In this document: piece by piece, positions 46,800 through 57,417 of the stretch
Numbering within the stretch: the stretch's first letter is position 1
Layout: each line of letters opens with the position of its first letter
Assembly (NCBI GenBank): GCA_965153355.1
Contig: OZ231128.1
Coordinates: 17,794,001-17,858,000 of the forward strand
Reading direction: 5' to 3'
Origin: Flaccisagitta enflata
Taxonomy: Eukaryota > Chaetognatha > Sagittoidea > Aphragmophora
DNA length: 64,000 nucleotides
Made by a program: the position numbers and the translations under genes
The notes under the pieces: generated by a model
The model's database searches: none
What the model was told of the DNA's origin: nothing
What the model saw: only the letters and a program-made list of their open reading frames with translations

Positions 46800-49763
46800 C
46801 TAAAGATTCGCTTCGTCGCTGCGTTTCTTTCTCAAAATGTTTTTCAAGTAGAACTCGCCAGCTTTGTAGCTTGACCGCACCAACGGACCGCTGGCGCAGT
46901 ACAAAAATCCCATTTCGTTGGCTTTTTCCTCCCAGTACGCGAACTTCTCCGGCGTGACATATTCTTTTACTTTGAGATGTCGTTTTGTAGGCTGGAAATG
47001 GATGGAGAAAAGATTATAAATTCGATATACCTGAAAAAGAGAAATACACCAAAAACCTCAAAATGGCCCATTCTCTTAAGCGTGTGGGCTAGTTTTCGAA
47101 CTGACTACAATTGAATCCCGCTCTAACGAATTTCAAGGGACCAACCATGTTTTTTGTTGTTGGCGGAATTCTGTTATTGTCAATAAAGGAAATTAAAGAA
47201 AAGAAGTTGAATAGATTATAAATTCGCGGAATACCGTTGTTGGCGGGTCTGCTATATGGAAGAATATCAAAACTTCAACCTCAAAGGCCGACATTTTTCT
47301 CGCTCGGTGTAGACGACATGTAGACTAGACAAAAGCGCACCAAAAATTTCATGCCTGCATATACTGTCCAAAGGTAACGACGTCAACGCCGATGTCTCGA
47401 AGATCCTTCATCGTTTGCAGAACTTCTTCGTCGGTTTCTCCGAGTCCCAACATGACCGACGTTTTGGACAGCAGCGCCCCCGACGACGAAGAGGATGAGG
47501 AAGAGGATGGGCGTGTTTCTAGTGAAGATGGAAAACGCGTTTGTTCCCATTGAACAAGTTTATAACGTGAACACAATGTTTCATAAGGGAGTGAGCGAAG
47601 TGAGTGAGCGAGCCCATAAACCGAGTGTAATGTAACAAAGCGCTACAGAACTAATGAGTGGTGCAAGCGAACCAGCTTAGTGAGCGACCAAGTGGCCTGT
47701 TTAAAAACGCGGTTGACTAACTAGAAACGCACCCGATGATGAAGAGGCGCGGTTTTTGACGTGGTTCAGGACGCTGAGAGTTTGTCGGTACGTGGCCCGT
47801 CGGTCGCGAACAAAGGGAGTCAGGCGTTCCACAGTCTCGATATTGTGAGCGTACACATCCAAGCCTGGTTAGGGAAAAAAAGGAAGTAAGAGGGAATGAA
47901 AGTGGCCCATTAAGGAGCGACGTCTGTATATATGCTGGCGACCATGAAATAGAGGGAGACGAAACAAAAAACACGAATGTGTTAATTAGTTAGATGCTTA
48001 TTCAGACAGATGGTGAGGGAGGAGGACTGGTTTTCTTTCGGAGAGTGCTTTCGACTTACCAGAATCAACGACTGTGTCGACGCATTTTAAATCTCCTCCA
48101 AAGTCGGGCGTCAAGACTTCGACGAGAATGTCTGGGTTTTGCTTTTTGATTTCTTGGACGGTGGCGGCTAAATGGGCGGAACCACCGTCTATCAAATCGT
48201 CTCGATCCACCGAAGTCAAGACAATGTAATCCAAACCCCATTTCGCGATTGCCGTGCCTGATGATGATGGTGAGTACGATGGAGAGGGACCAAATAGACA
48301 AATGTGCGGCTAGACACAGACTTACGTTTGCATGGTGAGAAACAAACACACACACAAAATCGATGCATAGATTCAAAGACAGACCCAAAGATCGACACAT
48401 AGATTCAAAGACAGACAGACACACACACAAAGACTGACACATAAAATCACAGACACAGACGGACACAAAGACCGTTACGTAGATTTAAACACGGCTTACA
48501 GACGAGCAGTCAAGCTTGACACAACCATTACCGGTATTCCTGGGTTCTTCAGGGTCGAGTGGTGGCGGCGCGCGACTGGTTTTCACAGAACAGAATCGAC
48601 ATCCTCTGGTGCAAGTGTCGCCCATGACCATGATAGTGGCGGTCGCGACATTGTCCTCGCCACCGCCCCAACACTCACCGATGTTAGGACAACGGGCCTC
48701 TTCGCAGACAGTCGCCAGTTTTAACTCGCGCAATTCCTTCTTCAATCGGCTGTCATGTCAAGGAAGCAAATATTGTATTCTTAATATCAAATTCATAGAA
48801 AATCAACCAGCGCTCTTCAAGTGAGCTTCATCAAAATAGGACTGGACAAAATCATACCTAACAATGAAAGCTGCCTTATTTCAAACATCGAAATATATAT
48901 CTTTTCTCTAACACAAGGCAACAAGATTTACAGAAATGGTTTAAGGTGAGGCGGCTAGGGGAATGAAGGGGAGGAGGAAGAGAGAGAATGAGAAAGAATG
49001 GAGACCAATGAACAGAATGAAGATTGAAGACTTGTCATCAATTTGCTACCTGTAATTGGCACCCATGGGTATCTCTTTCTTGAGCCAGGGCGGCAGACGG
49101 AGTCTTTCTCCTTTGCCCTCTAAACGAAGTTTCCCTTCATATCCCGTTGACGAGAGGGCGGCAGATTTGGAGATTGACGAGGTCTTGGAGGTCATAGCCA
49201 CGGCTTCAGCGGATTCCACATCCGGCGCCCATGGAATCGGCTCCGTGCTACTCCCATCGACGTCCGATTGTTCGATGAAATAGCTGAGAGAGTGTGGTTG
49301 ACAAAAGGAGAAATCAATCAATGGCAGATGGGGTATTTGTCCATATCTGTATTTGCCTTTACTCACCCTTCCATAATCTAGTTCCTTCTGTTAGTGGATC
49401 TGCGTAATGAGCTTCCTTCAACTTTTAGTAATTCGATTTATTTTCTTCAAAATTGCTAGGGAGATAGCCTGCTAGTCATCAGAACTGCGGTTCAACTTAC
49501 CCCAGATCGGGTCCATCTCTGATGGCGCGTAACTTATCCTCCGGTAGTTTATTCCCCGCCGGTTGGGTCGTCACGCCACGTGATGGCAAGACGCCACATG
49601 ATGGATTGACGCCACGTGATTGCACTTCGCGATGTGAAGTTACAGGAAGTGAAGTTTTTGATGCATAACGGAGACCGGAAGGGAGACAAGCGCCGCCAGA
49701 AGAGAGAAGTTCGAGGTGGGCGACGTGGCAAAAATTGCCAGGAAGAAACTTAAACAAGGACAT
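46800..49763 (-). CDS. LIAS: Lipoyl synthase, mitochondrial (complete, 7 exons)
   Basis: Radical-SAM enzyme that inserts two sulfurs into the octanoyl chain on lipoyl-dependent proteins. Exons: 49501-49763, 49050-49283, 48532-48749, 48060-48257, 47733-47864, 47355-47518 and 46800-46991; phases 2, 2, 1, 1, 1, 0 join into 466 codons plus stop. The N-terminus is Arg/Ser-rich, as for a mitochondrial presequence. Auxiliary-cluster cysteines are in [12 protein letters not shown] (about 181, 186, 192) and radical-SAM cysteines in CTRGCRFC (about 212, 216, 219). [47 protein letters not shown] and the closing [15 protein letters not shown] follow. A Ser-rich insert (about 21 residues) precedes the [11 protein letters not shown] strand. 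Intron 6 has a GC donor (CAG/GCATGA), because QYMQ-PTKRHL is only continuous there. Confidence 0.95.
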
Positions 49764-50623
49764 ATTGTTTTTGTTTTTGTTTTTTTTTGTTTTTTGTTTT
49801 CACTTTTTTTCTTTGAATTAGGCGATGGAAAAAGGGACAGTCCTCGCGAAGAGGACGACGGGGGATAAAAGGGGGGACGGGGGCAGATTCTAAAAAAACA
49901 AACGAAGAACAAATGATTCATTGATTATGAATGATGAACTCATGAATATTTTTTAAAGGGCTGAGTCTATGAATCGGCTCAATAAAACTAAACACAAAGA
50001 AACACAACTGGAATAGGAGCTGACAAGAGTGCGAAATGGGATTTTTCTTGCGTTAGGGAATTTTTTTTTTTAAATGAAGTTTGAGATCACAAAATTGCTT
50101 CAGTACCTACAGACAGGACCCTAATAAGAAGTGAGGAGGGACCCAAAGTTTTAGCAGCCCCCCCCTACAGCTTACATGGCTCAAGCAATTTTCTCACTTT
50201 CAGTGGCGGTTGACACCTTAGGTGGATACAATTGGCGCCAGCGTGGCGATTTTTGAATTTCCATCTAGAACACCCATAGATTTAGTGAAATAACCAAAAT
50301 TTACCCAAATAAAATTGAACAGTTTTTTCATCAATTTTTAAAATTTGGGGATGTTCTTAGTGGAAATTCAAAAATCGCCACAGTGGCGCCAATTGTATCC
50401 ACTTAAGGTGTCAACCGCCACTGGAAGTGAGAAAATTGCTTGAGCCATGGAAGCTGTAGGGGGGGCTGCTAAAGCTTTGGGTCCCTCCTCCGCTCTTATT
50501 AGGGTCCCGTCTGAACATCTGCTAACCCGGACCCACATCGTGCGTGATTGGGACAGACGCGAAGGAGCGGGCCAATTACTATTTCCACTTTCCCAGAGGA
50601 CAATAATAATCGTTTCTTTGGAA
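49764..50623. other. LIAS upstream region and 3' flank of the FG-GAP gene
   Basis: T-rich sequence 5' of LIAS (49766-49810) and an inverted-repeat element at 50110-50513. No other gene seen. Confidence 0.5.
50110..50513. mobile_element. Foldback element with about 160-bp inverted arms
   Basis: CAGACAGGACCCTAATAAG at the left pairs with CTTATTAGGGTCCCGTCTG at the right, and the arms stay complementary through GTGGCGGTTGACACCTTA to CGCCA...AATTCCA, with a spacer of about 90 bp. No obvious target duplication and no coding capacity. Confidence 0.8.
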
Positions 50624-53600
50624 TTATCTGCCCTTGAACACGGTGGTCGGCAGCGTCTCCTCCTCGGGATATCCATGCACGACTAGATGAGTGACGACGG
50701 TGGCTACAAAAGGCGCCAATAACACCCACTGCAAGTCATGAACCAGAGCCTCGTTAAGGCTGACCGGGTACGAGTCCGCGAACATTTGTCCGTGCCGATT
50801 CGTCATTCGCACGATCAAATGTCCGCTCATGGGCTCGTCGGGCGCACGGACGCGCAGCACGTGAAAACCGGATCGCGTGATGGAAGTTTCGGCGAGGAGA
50901 TGAGAACCGAGGGAAACCTGATGGCGGGGGGGGGGGGGGGGGGAGGAGGAGGAGATTGGAAGAAAATGAGAGAATTTGGAGGAAAGAAATAAAATTAAGT
51001 GAAAGCAACGATGAGATGCTGAAATAATCGAATAATCTATTGCATTTTTTTGATCGTCATTCAAGATCCCAATTCGATCTCTTAATCTTATCTGCTGAGC
51101 AAGGGTATTCAATGCAACAATGATAACAAATGTTTCTACCAATTGATAATGCAATGATCCTGAATGGGAAAAAGATTACAATGCTCAGAACATATGATGA
51201 GGTAAAATGAAAGGAAATGATAAATGTAATTTGTCGTCGTGATTACAACATATTCCCGCCTCTTACAAACAAGTACTCACTAAAGACTCAGGTTACAACA
51301 TATGCCAGTGTACAGTTTAAAGACGAATCTAACATCACGCACACACAATTGTTGAATAAAACCCACGATATAACTTACTTTGACCCTGAGCAACTCGTCC
51401 TTGCCTTCGGTGGCGGCTTCCCCGACGTCAAAAGCGATTGAAAAGGCCTCGCCCATCACGTGATGCCGACTTCGCGTCCAGTCTTTGATGACGATGGACG
51501 GCTCCGGTTCTACGAAACCGAATCTCGTTCCGGCGCCGGGAATCTCGGCGTCCCACGCCGGAATCGCCGATTCATCAACGACAGCGCCGCGCTTTTGATG
51601 ATTATGGGACTGATCTACGAGATGGCCGTTGAAGGCCGGATCGTTAATGTTATTACGACTGTCGTAGCCATGAATAGCCTCGTTACCACCGTCATTTCCG
51701 CCAATATGGCGCTGTTCTTGCCTCAACTGCCTGCCATCCGGCGACGTCGGCGTGACTGTCAACGCCATTAACACTCCGTCGTGCGTCGCCGTCAGAATTT
51801 CGTGCCCTGGGACGGCGCCGTTCAGATCCGCGCTGAGCAACGCCGTCAGCGACGATTCGCCCAATTCGACGCGTTCGTGACACGTGACCCGTCGCCGCGT
51901 CGTCGTCGTCGTGATTACTTGGTTATCGCCGGCTGCATCTGCCGCCGCCGCTGCTCCTGCTGCTGCCGTCTCCTTCGATTCTCGATGAACCGTCGATTGA
52001 GTGGTTAATACGTGTAAATGACCGTCCAGAGACAGAGAAACCAAATCGGGAGGACCGTCGTCCGGTTTTGTTATCAATCTAGTAACGAGCAAACCAGAAC
52101 CGAGAGCGGAACCACCACTGCCGCTTTTGCCGCCGCTGCTTCCGCCGCCACGACTCCCAGGACCATTCGATGACGCGGTGGAGAGAGCGTGTCGGGCTAC
52201 GGCATCGCCCGATCCCGCGGCGAGAATGAACAAGAGACCGTCGGTCGTCGGCACGCCGATTTTGAGTCCGTCTGAATCGGACGCGGAGTCGAAGTCGAAG
52301 ATCCGAGGAACGCCGACGATGGAGAAAGCGGAAGAGGAGGAGGAAGAGGACGTGGGGGAAGAAGGAGAAGCGTCGGGGACCTCGTTGGCTAACGAAGTTT
52401 GCCATTTGAGATTGCCTTTCGTGTCGAAGCAGTGAACTACTCCACTGCGGTCCCCAACAACTAGAAAAGATAGGTAGAGAAACGCGAAATGTGGTTTAGA
52501 TGGGGGGGGGGGATGTGGGGAGGGATGGAAAGAGTTACCGGCGTGCAGCACCTACCGGAAAGGTGATCAGTAGATATATACATGTGCGTGTTAAACAAGA
52601 CCTGATTCGAGCAGTGGCATGGCAGTGAGGTCAGCAGTGATAGCAGATGAAGAAAATAAACAGTCAAGCGCTGAAACTGTTTAAAATCTGGATCTCCCAT
52701 TTCCCCGTTGGAAGTGAGATCTGTAGAGTGGTAACAGATAAAACCAGCAACGGTACTGAATCTACTGATGCTACATCACATACTTAATTCGAGTCTTCCA
52801 TTGGAAGTGAGATCATGAGCGACGACGGGAGTCACGACGGAATCAACCTCCAAAGGAAATCCCACTCGTAGGGACGATAATTGAGAGTCAAACGCGAAAA
52901 CACGGCCGGAAGTAGACGCCACAAGCACCTGAGAAAGGGGGGGGGTAAGTTATAAAACATCACAAGAGCGCGATAGACTGGACACGTCTAAGATTTGTTT
53001 GCTTGGATATGTTTGATTGTTTTACTCTCTAACTGGAACTTCCAGTCGCGAACGTAGGACGCGACATTCATTGTGGGTTTTTTTCGTAATCAATTCTGCC
53101 GTTACAGATTGTTTTCGATTGTTTACGATCGTTTACTGATTGATATACGTTACATTACTCACATACCTCTCAAAAGAGAATGATCGAGTCGTTCCACGTC
53201 ACAACTGCCACAGGTTTCACCTACAGGTTTAATCCTACTAACTTTCAGGCCATTGTCACAAAGGATATCAAACTGAGCTAGATACGCAGATTTGAAGCGC
53301 AGTGTTTTTTTTTTTCTGTTTTTTTTTTCTTATGCATTATCGCATCCATTTAAGAGGGTCTGTCCGTCGGTCGGTCGGTCTGTCCACATGTCCGTTGCGT
53401 CTATGCTTTAATCATGCAGATGACGCATGAGTTACACAAATGAGGTTGTTGATGAGAATGCCGTCTGTTACAAACCTCTACGTCAGCTGATCTCGAGTCC
53501 AAATCGACGACGGTTGGAGGATGTAACAAATGAACGGGGAACTCGGACAAGGACGTCGAGAGTTCCAAAGGCACGCGCTTGAGTATCGAAAATCCGAGTG

Positions 53601-56442
53601 TGGCGTTGACGACCAACAACGACGTCAGAAGATAATCTTTTACAGGGTTGGCAGAGAGAGAAACACGAGATATTATGGAGGAGTTAATTGAAACACGAGG
53701 TATTATGGAGGAGCGAATTAAAGCCATATGAGTTTGACAACATTACATTACAAGAGCCTCAGGAGCTCCTACTGGTGTTTAATGCGCACCCTTCACAGCT
53801 ATCCTTAAAATCATCAAAATTCACCTCGACGCTTACCAAAGAGTGGCTCAACAGATAGAGATTGACCTTACATCCGTAATCTGAGTCCTGGTGAATTTTC
53901 CGATTTCTCTTTTAAATGCGGCCGGGCCAGAGGGATTAACGGCATGAGCTTGAGGTCTAATTGATCAGCCTCAATTTGGTCCTGAAAGATACCTTGGTGT
54001 ATGCACATAACTCTGTTGATCTCATTAACCAAAATTTTGAACGTCTTAGGGGCCCCTAAGGGCCCCAAAAAAAGCCCTTAATGAGGATTTTTTTCTGAAA
54101 AAAAAGTGGGGTGCAATCGATAGGAAATTGTTTGATTCGCCTAGATCCAAAATCTTGCATTTTCACTTTTTTCAAAAAAACTTTGAAAATTTTTGTGTCA
54201 CGCGTTGAGGACTTAGAAAAAAAAATCACAAAATATTTTTTTTAAAAATGGTTTTTAAAAGTGGGGTGCAATCGATAGGAAATTTTCTGAATTGCCTAGA
54301 TCCAAAATCTTGTATTTTCATTTTTTTTTTTTAAACTTAGATAATTTTTGTTCCGCACGTTGGGGACTTTGAAAAAAAAATCACAAAATATTTTTTTGAA
54401 AAATGGTTTGTAAAAGTAGGGTGCAATCAATAGGAAATTGTTTGATTTGCCTAGATCCAAAATCCTGTAACTTTACTTTTTTTTCAAGAAACTTGGACTC
54501 TGAAATTCACTGCCGGCCATATTTTCAAAGAAAGTTTAAAAATTCTCCTAGAACTTTTTCAGTTTGATATGGTTCAAACAAATGCTCATAACTTCTAAAG
54601 TATTTGAGCCAGAACCTTGAAATTTGAAACGTGCATTATTGAAAGCGCTGAGCAGGTCCATGCAAAAGATTGAGCTACTGACTGACCTAGGAAAACTTTC
54701 GAGTCTAAGTCTACAACAGATACAAATCAACAGCAAGAAAAACCCATAATTATCAGCTGAAATGTGCAAGTGACAAGAAAGAGTGCCAGATATGTGAGCT
54801 AAATTGTGGCAGATGTTTGGGACAGAAATGTACAAATTCCATGCACCAACCATTGCGAAATGCCGGAAACTCCAAATTTCAAAGTTGCCAAAAGATGGAC
54901 GACGCCGTGAATACGACACGATTTGCATGTGCAAATCCTGGAGAAACATATTTATAAGGCATATCATACTTGCCCACCTTGACTGGAGTAACTGACGGGA
55001 ATGATCATCTCTTCAACTCTGCCATCGGCGTTCAGATCGGCGATGACGACAGACGCCAACACTCGCGGCTGAAACTCGACAGACGTCTTCGATGACGATG
55101 ATGTCGTTTTTTCCGTGTCTTTAGACGAGACTCCGCCGCGTTCATCCTCTACCTCCTCCTCATCTGGAGCTGGCCGATCGTTTTCGTCGTCGTCCTCCTG
55201 CCGTCGAATCGACGAGAAGCCTCCCAGCGTCAAGTCGGGAAAGGCGGTCTTTTTGCTTCCCTCGGCGATGGCGTCATCGAGGGACTTCCGGTCGACGCGT
55301 CGCAGCGGATCGACGACGACGAAGGACTCTGTCAACTGGGCGCCGGTGATCAAGTCGAAGACGTAAATGGCGCCTTCGCCCGTCACCACCACCACGTCTA
55401 AAGCCCCGTCAGAGTCGACGTCGTGTAGAATCGGCGAGGCGAAGATCGTCGAAGACGGTAAATGAACCGGATATCGACTGCCTGAAGATGCGCATGACGT
55501 GCGGGGAACAAAAACACTTTCTTTCATCGATTATATACATGGACAAAATCCTGACTGATAATTGCATCGTGCGACAACAACCGGTAGAGAGATGGTTTAA
55601 ACATTTCTTTAATACCCCTTCGCCTGAAGCGGCCTTCCTTATTAGCAACTGAGAACATGGAATCTAATACAATGATTTCATTTTCATTTGCAAAGATCGC
55701 TCTAGCTAATCTTGTTAATGACGCTGTTTTTAGTCGCGGATCGAGACTCTACAAGAACCTTTGGTCATGTCCATCCGTCCGTTGGTCCGTCGATCAATCG
55801 GTCCGTGATGATCGAATCGAAAACACGCGTTTAAGATGACCAGGAGGTTGTGACATAACCATTGTGAGTGGCCGATGTTGTACGCCCTTGCCCACTCATC
55901 CGCGACGCGTTACTTATTTATTCAAATACTACAAAGTCGCATACTGCTAAGTCTAGCTGCGATCGAGATCTGGCATGCAAATGGATTCGAAGATTAAGTA
56001 TTTCTCCCATCGTGAGAGACATACCCGGCAGCGGCATGCCAGTAGAGGCTGACACCACGCTTATCTCTCCGTGAAAGGCCGCGGCAATGACGAGATAGTT
56101 GCCGGTAGGAGCAGGGGAAGAAGAAGAAGAGGCAGAGGATGGCGGGAGAAGCGGGGCTATGATGGGAGATGCCACGAATGGCGAGCCTGGTCCACCCACT
56201 GACGATGACCATAACACACTCGCGGTAAAATTAAACCCGCAAGGAATTTCGTCATCGGTTCTTCTTTCATCGTCTGCGCCGTCTGTGTTTTTATGTTCGT
56301 TGTTATATTTCACGTTATCGCTGTTACCATTTCGGAATGGTGCCGCGGGAATATGTCCCGTATCCACTCGTCCATCGCCATCATCGATTCCACCGATTAG
56401 TAACAACACGAGTGTGTTGAATAAAATGGTTTTCAAACCCAT
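50624..56442 (-). CDS. DEX1-like FG-GAP repeat type I membrane protein (complete, 6 exons, 867 aa)
   Basis: Exons 56025-56442, 54978-55481, 53476-53636, 52784-52928, 51379-52460 and 50624-50917; phases 1, 1, 0, 1, 0 all join. A hydrophobic leader (LKTILFNTLVLLLIGG) follows the start Met. FG-GAP/integrin-alpha-type Asp motifs recur: HDVDSDGALDVVVV (about 158), ADLNADGRVEEMII (about 289), PTVVDLDSRSADVE (about 348), and VVGDRSGVVHCFD at the exon 4-5 joint. The order, the insert-rich second and fifth exons, and a C-terminal beta domain followed by a membrane helix (WVLLAPFVATVVTHLVVHG, about 833-851) parallel plant DEFECTIVE IN EXINE FORMATION 1. An extracellular or lumenal beta-propeller with Ca-binding loops is likely; its role in animals is unknown to me. 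Low-complexity Ser, Gly, Ala and Thr runs interrupt the blades. Confidence 0.8.
53340..53400. repeat. GTCCGTCGGTCGGTCGG tract, possible relic of the dispersed element
   Basis: TCTGTCCGTCGGTCGGTCGG between FG-GAP exons 3 and 4. The arms of the element are not recognisable. Confidence 0.4.
54098..54560. repeat. 155-bp intronic tandem repeat, three imperfect units
   Basis: AGTGGGGTGCAATCGATAGG, then GCCTAGATCCAAAATCTTG, then TTTGAAAAAAAAATCACAAA, at about 54105, 54260 and 54413. It lies in intron 2 of the FG-GAP gene. Confidence 0.9.
55727..55912 (+). repeat. AGTCGCG dispersed element, copy G
   Basis: 5' arm AGTCGCGGAT and distal arm ATCCGCGAC pair; the local arm has decayed to GAGACT. The GTCCATCCGTCCGTTGGTCC tract is present. 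It lies in intron 1 of the FG-GAP gene. Confidence 0.75.
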
Positions 56443-57099
56443 CTTAGATTATTTTTTTTTATTTACTATTTCTTTCCTATCCTGTGTCCATTGCCGCAAG
56501 TGTCCGAGCTGCGCATCAGGCATAATTTCTTTGCAGGTACTTTGTCCGCTAAATATATTGTCACTCATGTCCGTTATCCATACAACACTAGTAATCATAA
56601 ACACGCCACGGTGAATGCTTCCAGTTTAAGAGCTATCCACGCTCGAAGCTGTAATTACGCTGACATTTTTCCGCACTAAATAACGAGAGAAGCGATGAGG
56701 AAAATGCAAATCTTGCTGATTGGCTAAATAAATGATATTTTTTCTTATGTTTGCAGTTGTGCCCGACATAAATAATAATCAATGATTGCGTATCAAAGTG
56801 GTTTTTGTTTTAAGCTAGTGGGAAATGATAGTATGTATTTGGGGACGTGCTTGGTCTAAACGATGTATTAACAAGGATGGATCATTGTACTCGTGTAATT
56901 GTAAATAAGGGAATATGTTTAGTTAAACAGAGTTGTGAAACCAACTATCTTGGGTAGCCTAGAAGTAAAGAAACCAGAGACAAAATTCACAAAGTTATGT
57001 AAATAGAATTACGCTTCAGAAATTGGTTCGTCGATATGTGGTATGTAGTTGCGTATTGACTGAAGAAAGTCGACCGTGTACAGATCTCGACATATTTAA
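56443..57099. other. Upstream region of the FG-GAP gene
   Basis: Nothing recognised beyond a likely promoter position just above 56442. Confidence 0.35.
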
Positions 57100-57417
57100 A
57101 GATGGTGTGACGCTTTCCCAACCCACCCCCACCCACAGCACAACCGGGACAAGCTACCGAATTGAAATTTGACATGCAGGGCCTAAAAGTGAATATATTT
57201 AGGGCCACCGAGGCGATTCTTGCTATGTTGCCCCCAGCCTGACATTTGAGGTGGGCAGACACTAGGGGCAGGGCCGCCGAACCTCCGCCCTGGATCAAAA
57301 AACGCCTCGATGGCCCCAAATCTATTCACCAACCGGCCCTACACATCAAATGTCAAGGATCTATCATGACCCGTTTGAGCTGTTGGTAGGGGTGGGTATT
57401 AAAAGCGTCAAACCATC
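57100..57417. mobile_element. Foldback / MITE-like element with imperfect inverted arms
   Basis: AGATGGTGTGACGCTTT at the left and AAAAGCGTCAAACCATCT at the right are inverted, followed inward by ACCCACCCCCACCCACAG / CTGTTGGTAGGGGTGGGT and by GGGCC...CGAGGCG arms. No coding capacity; no clear target duplication. Confidence 0.7.
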
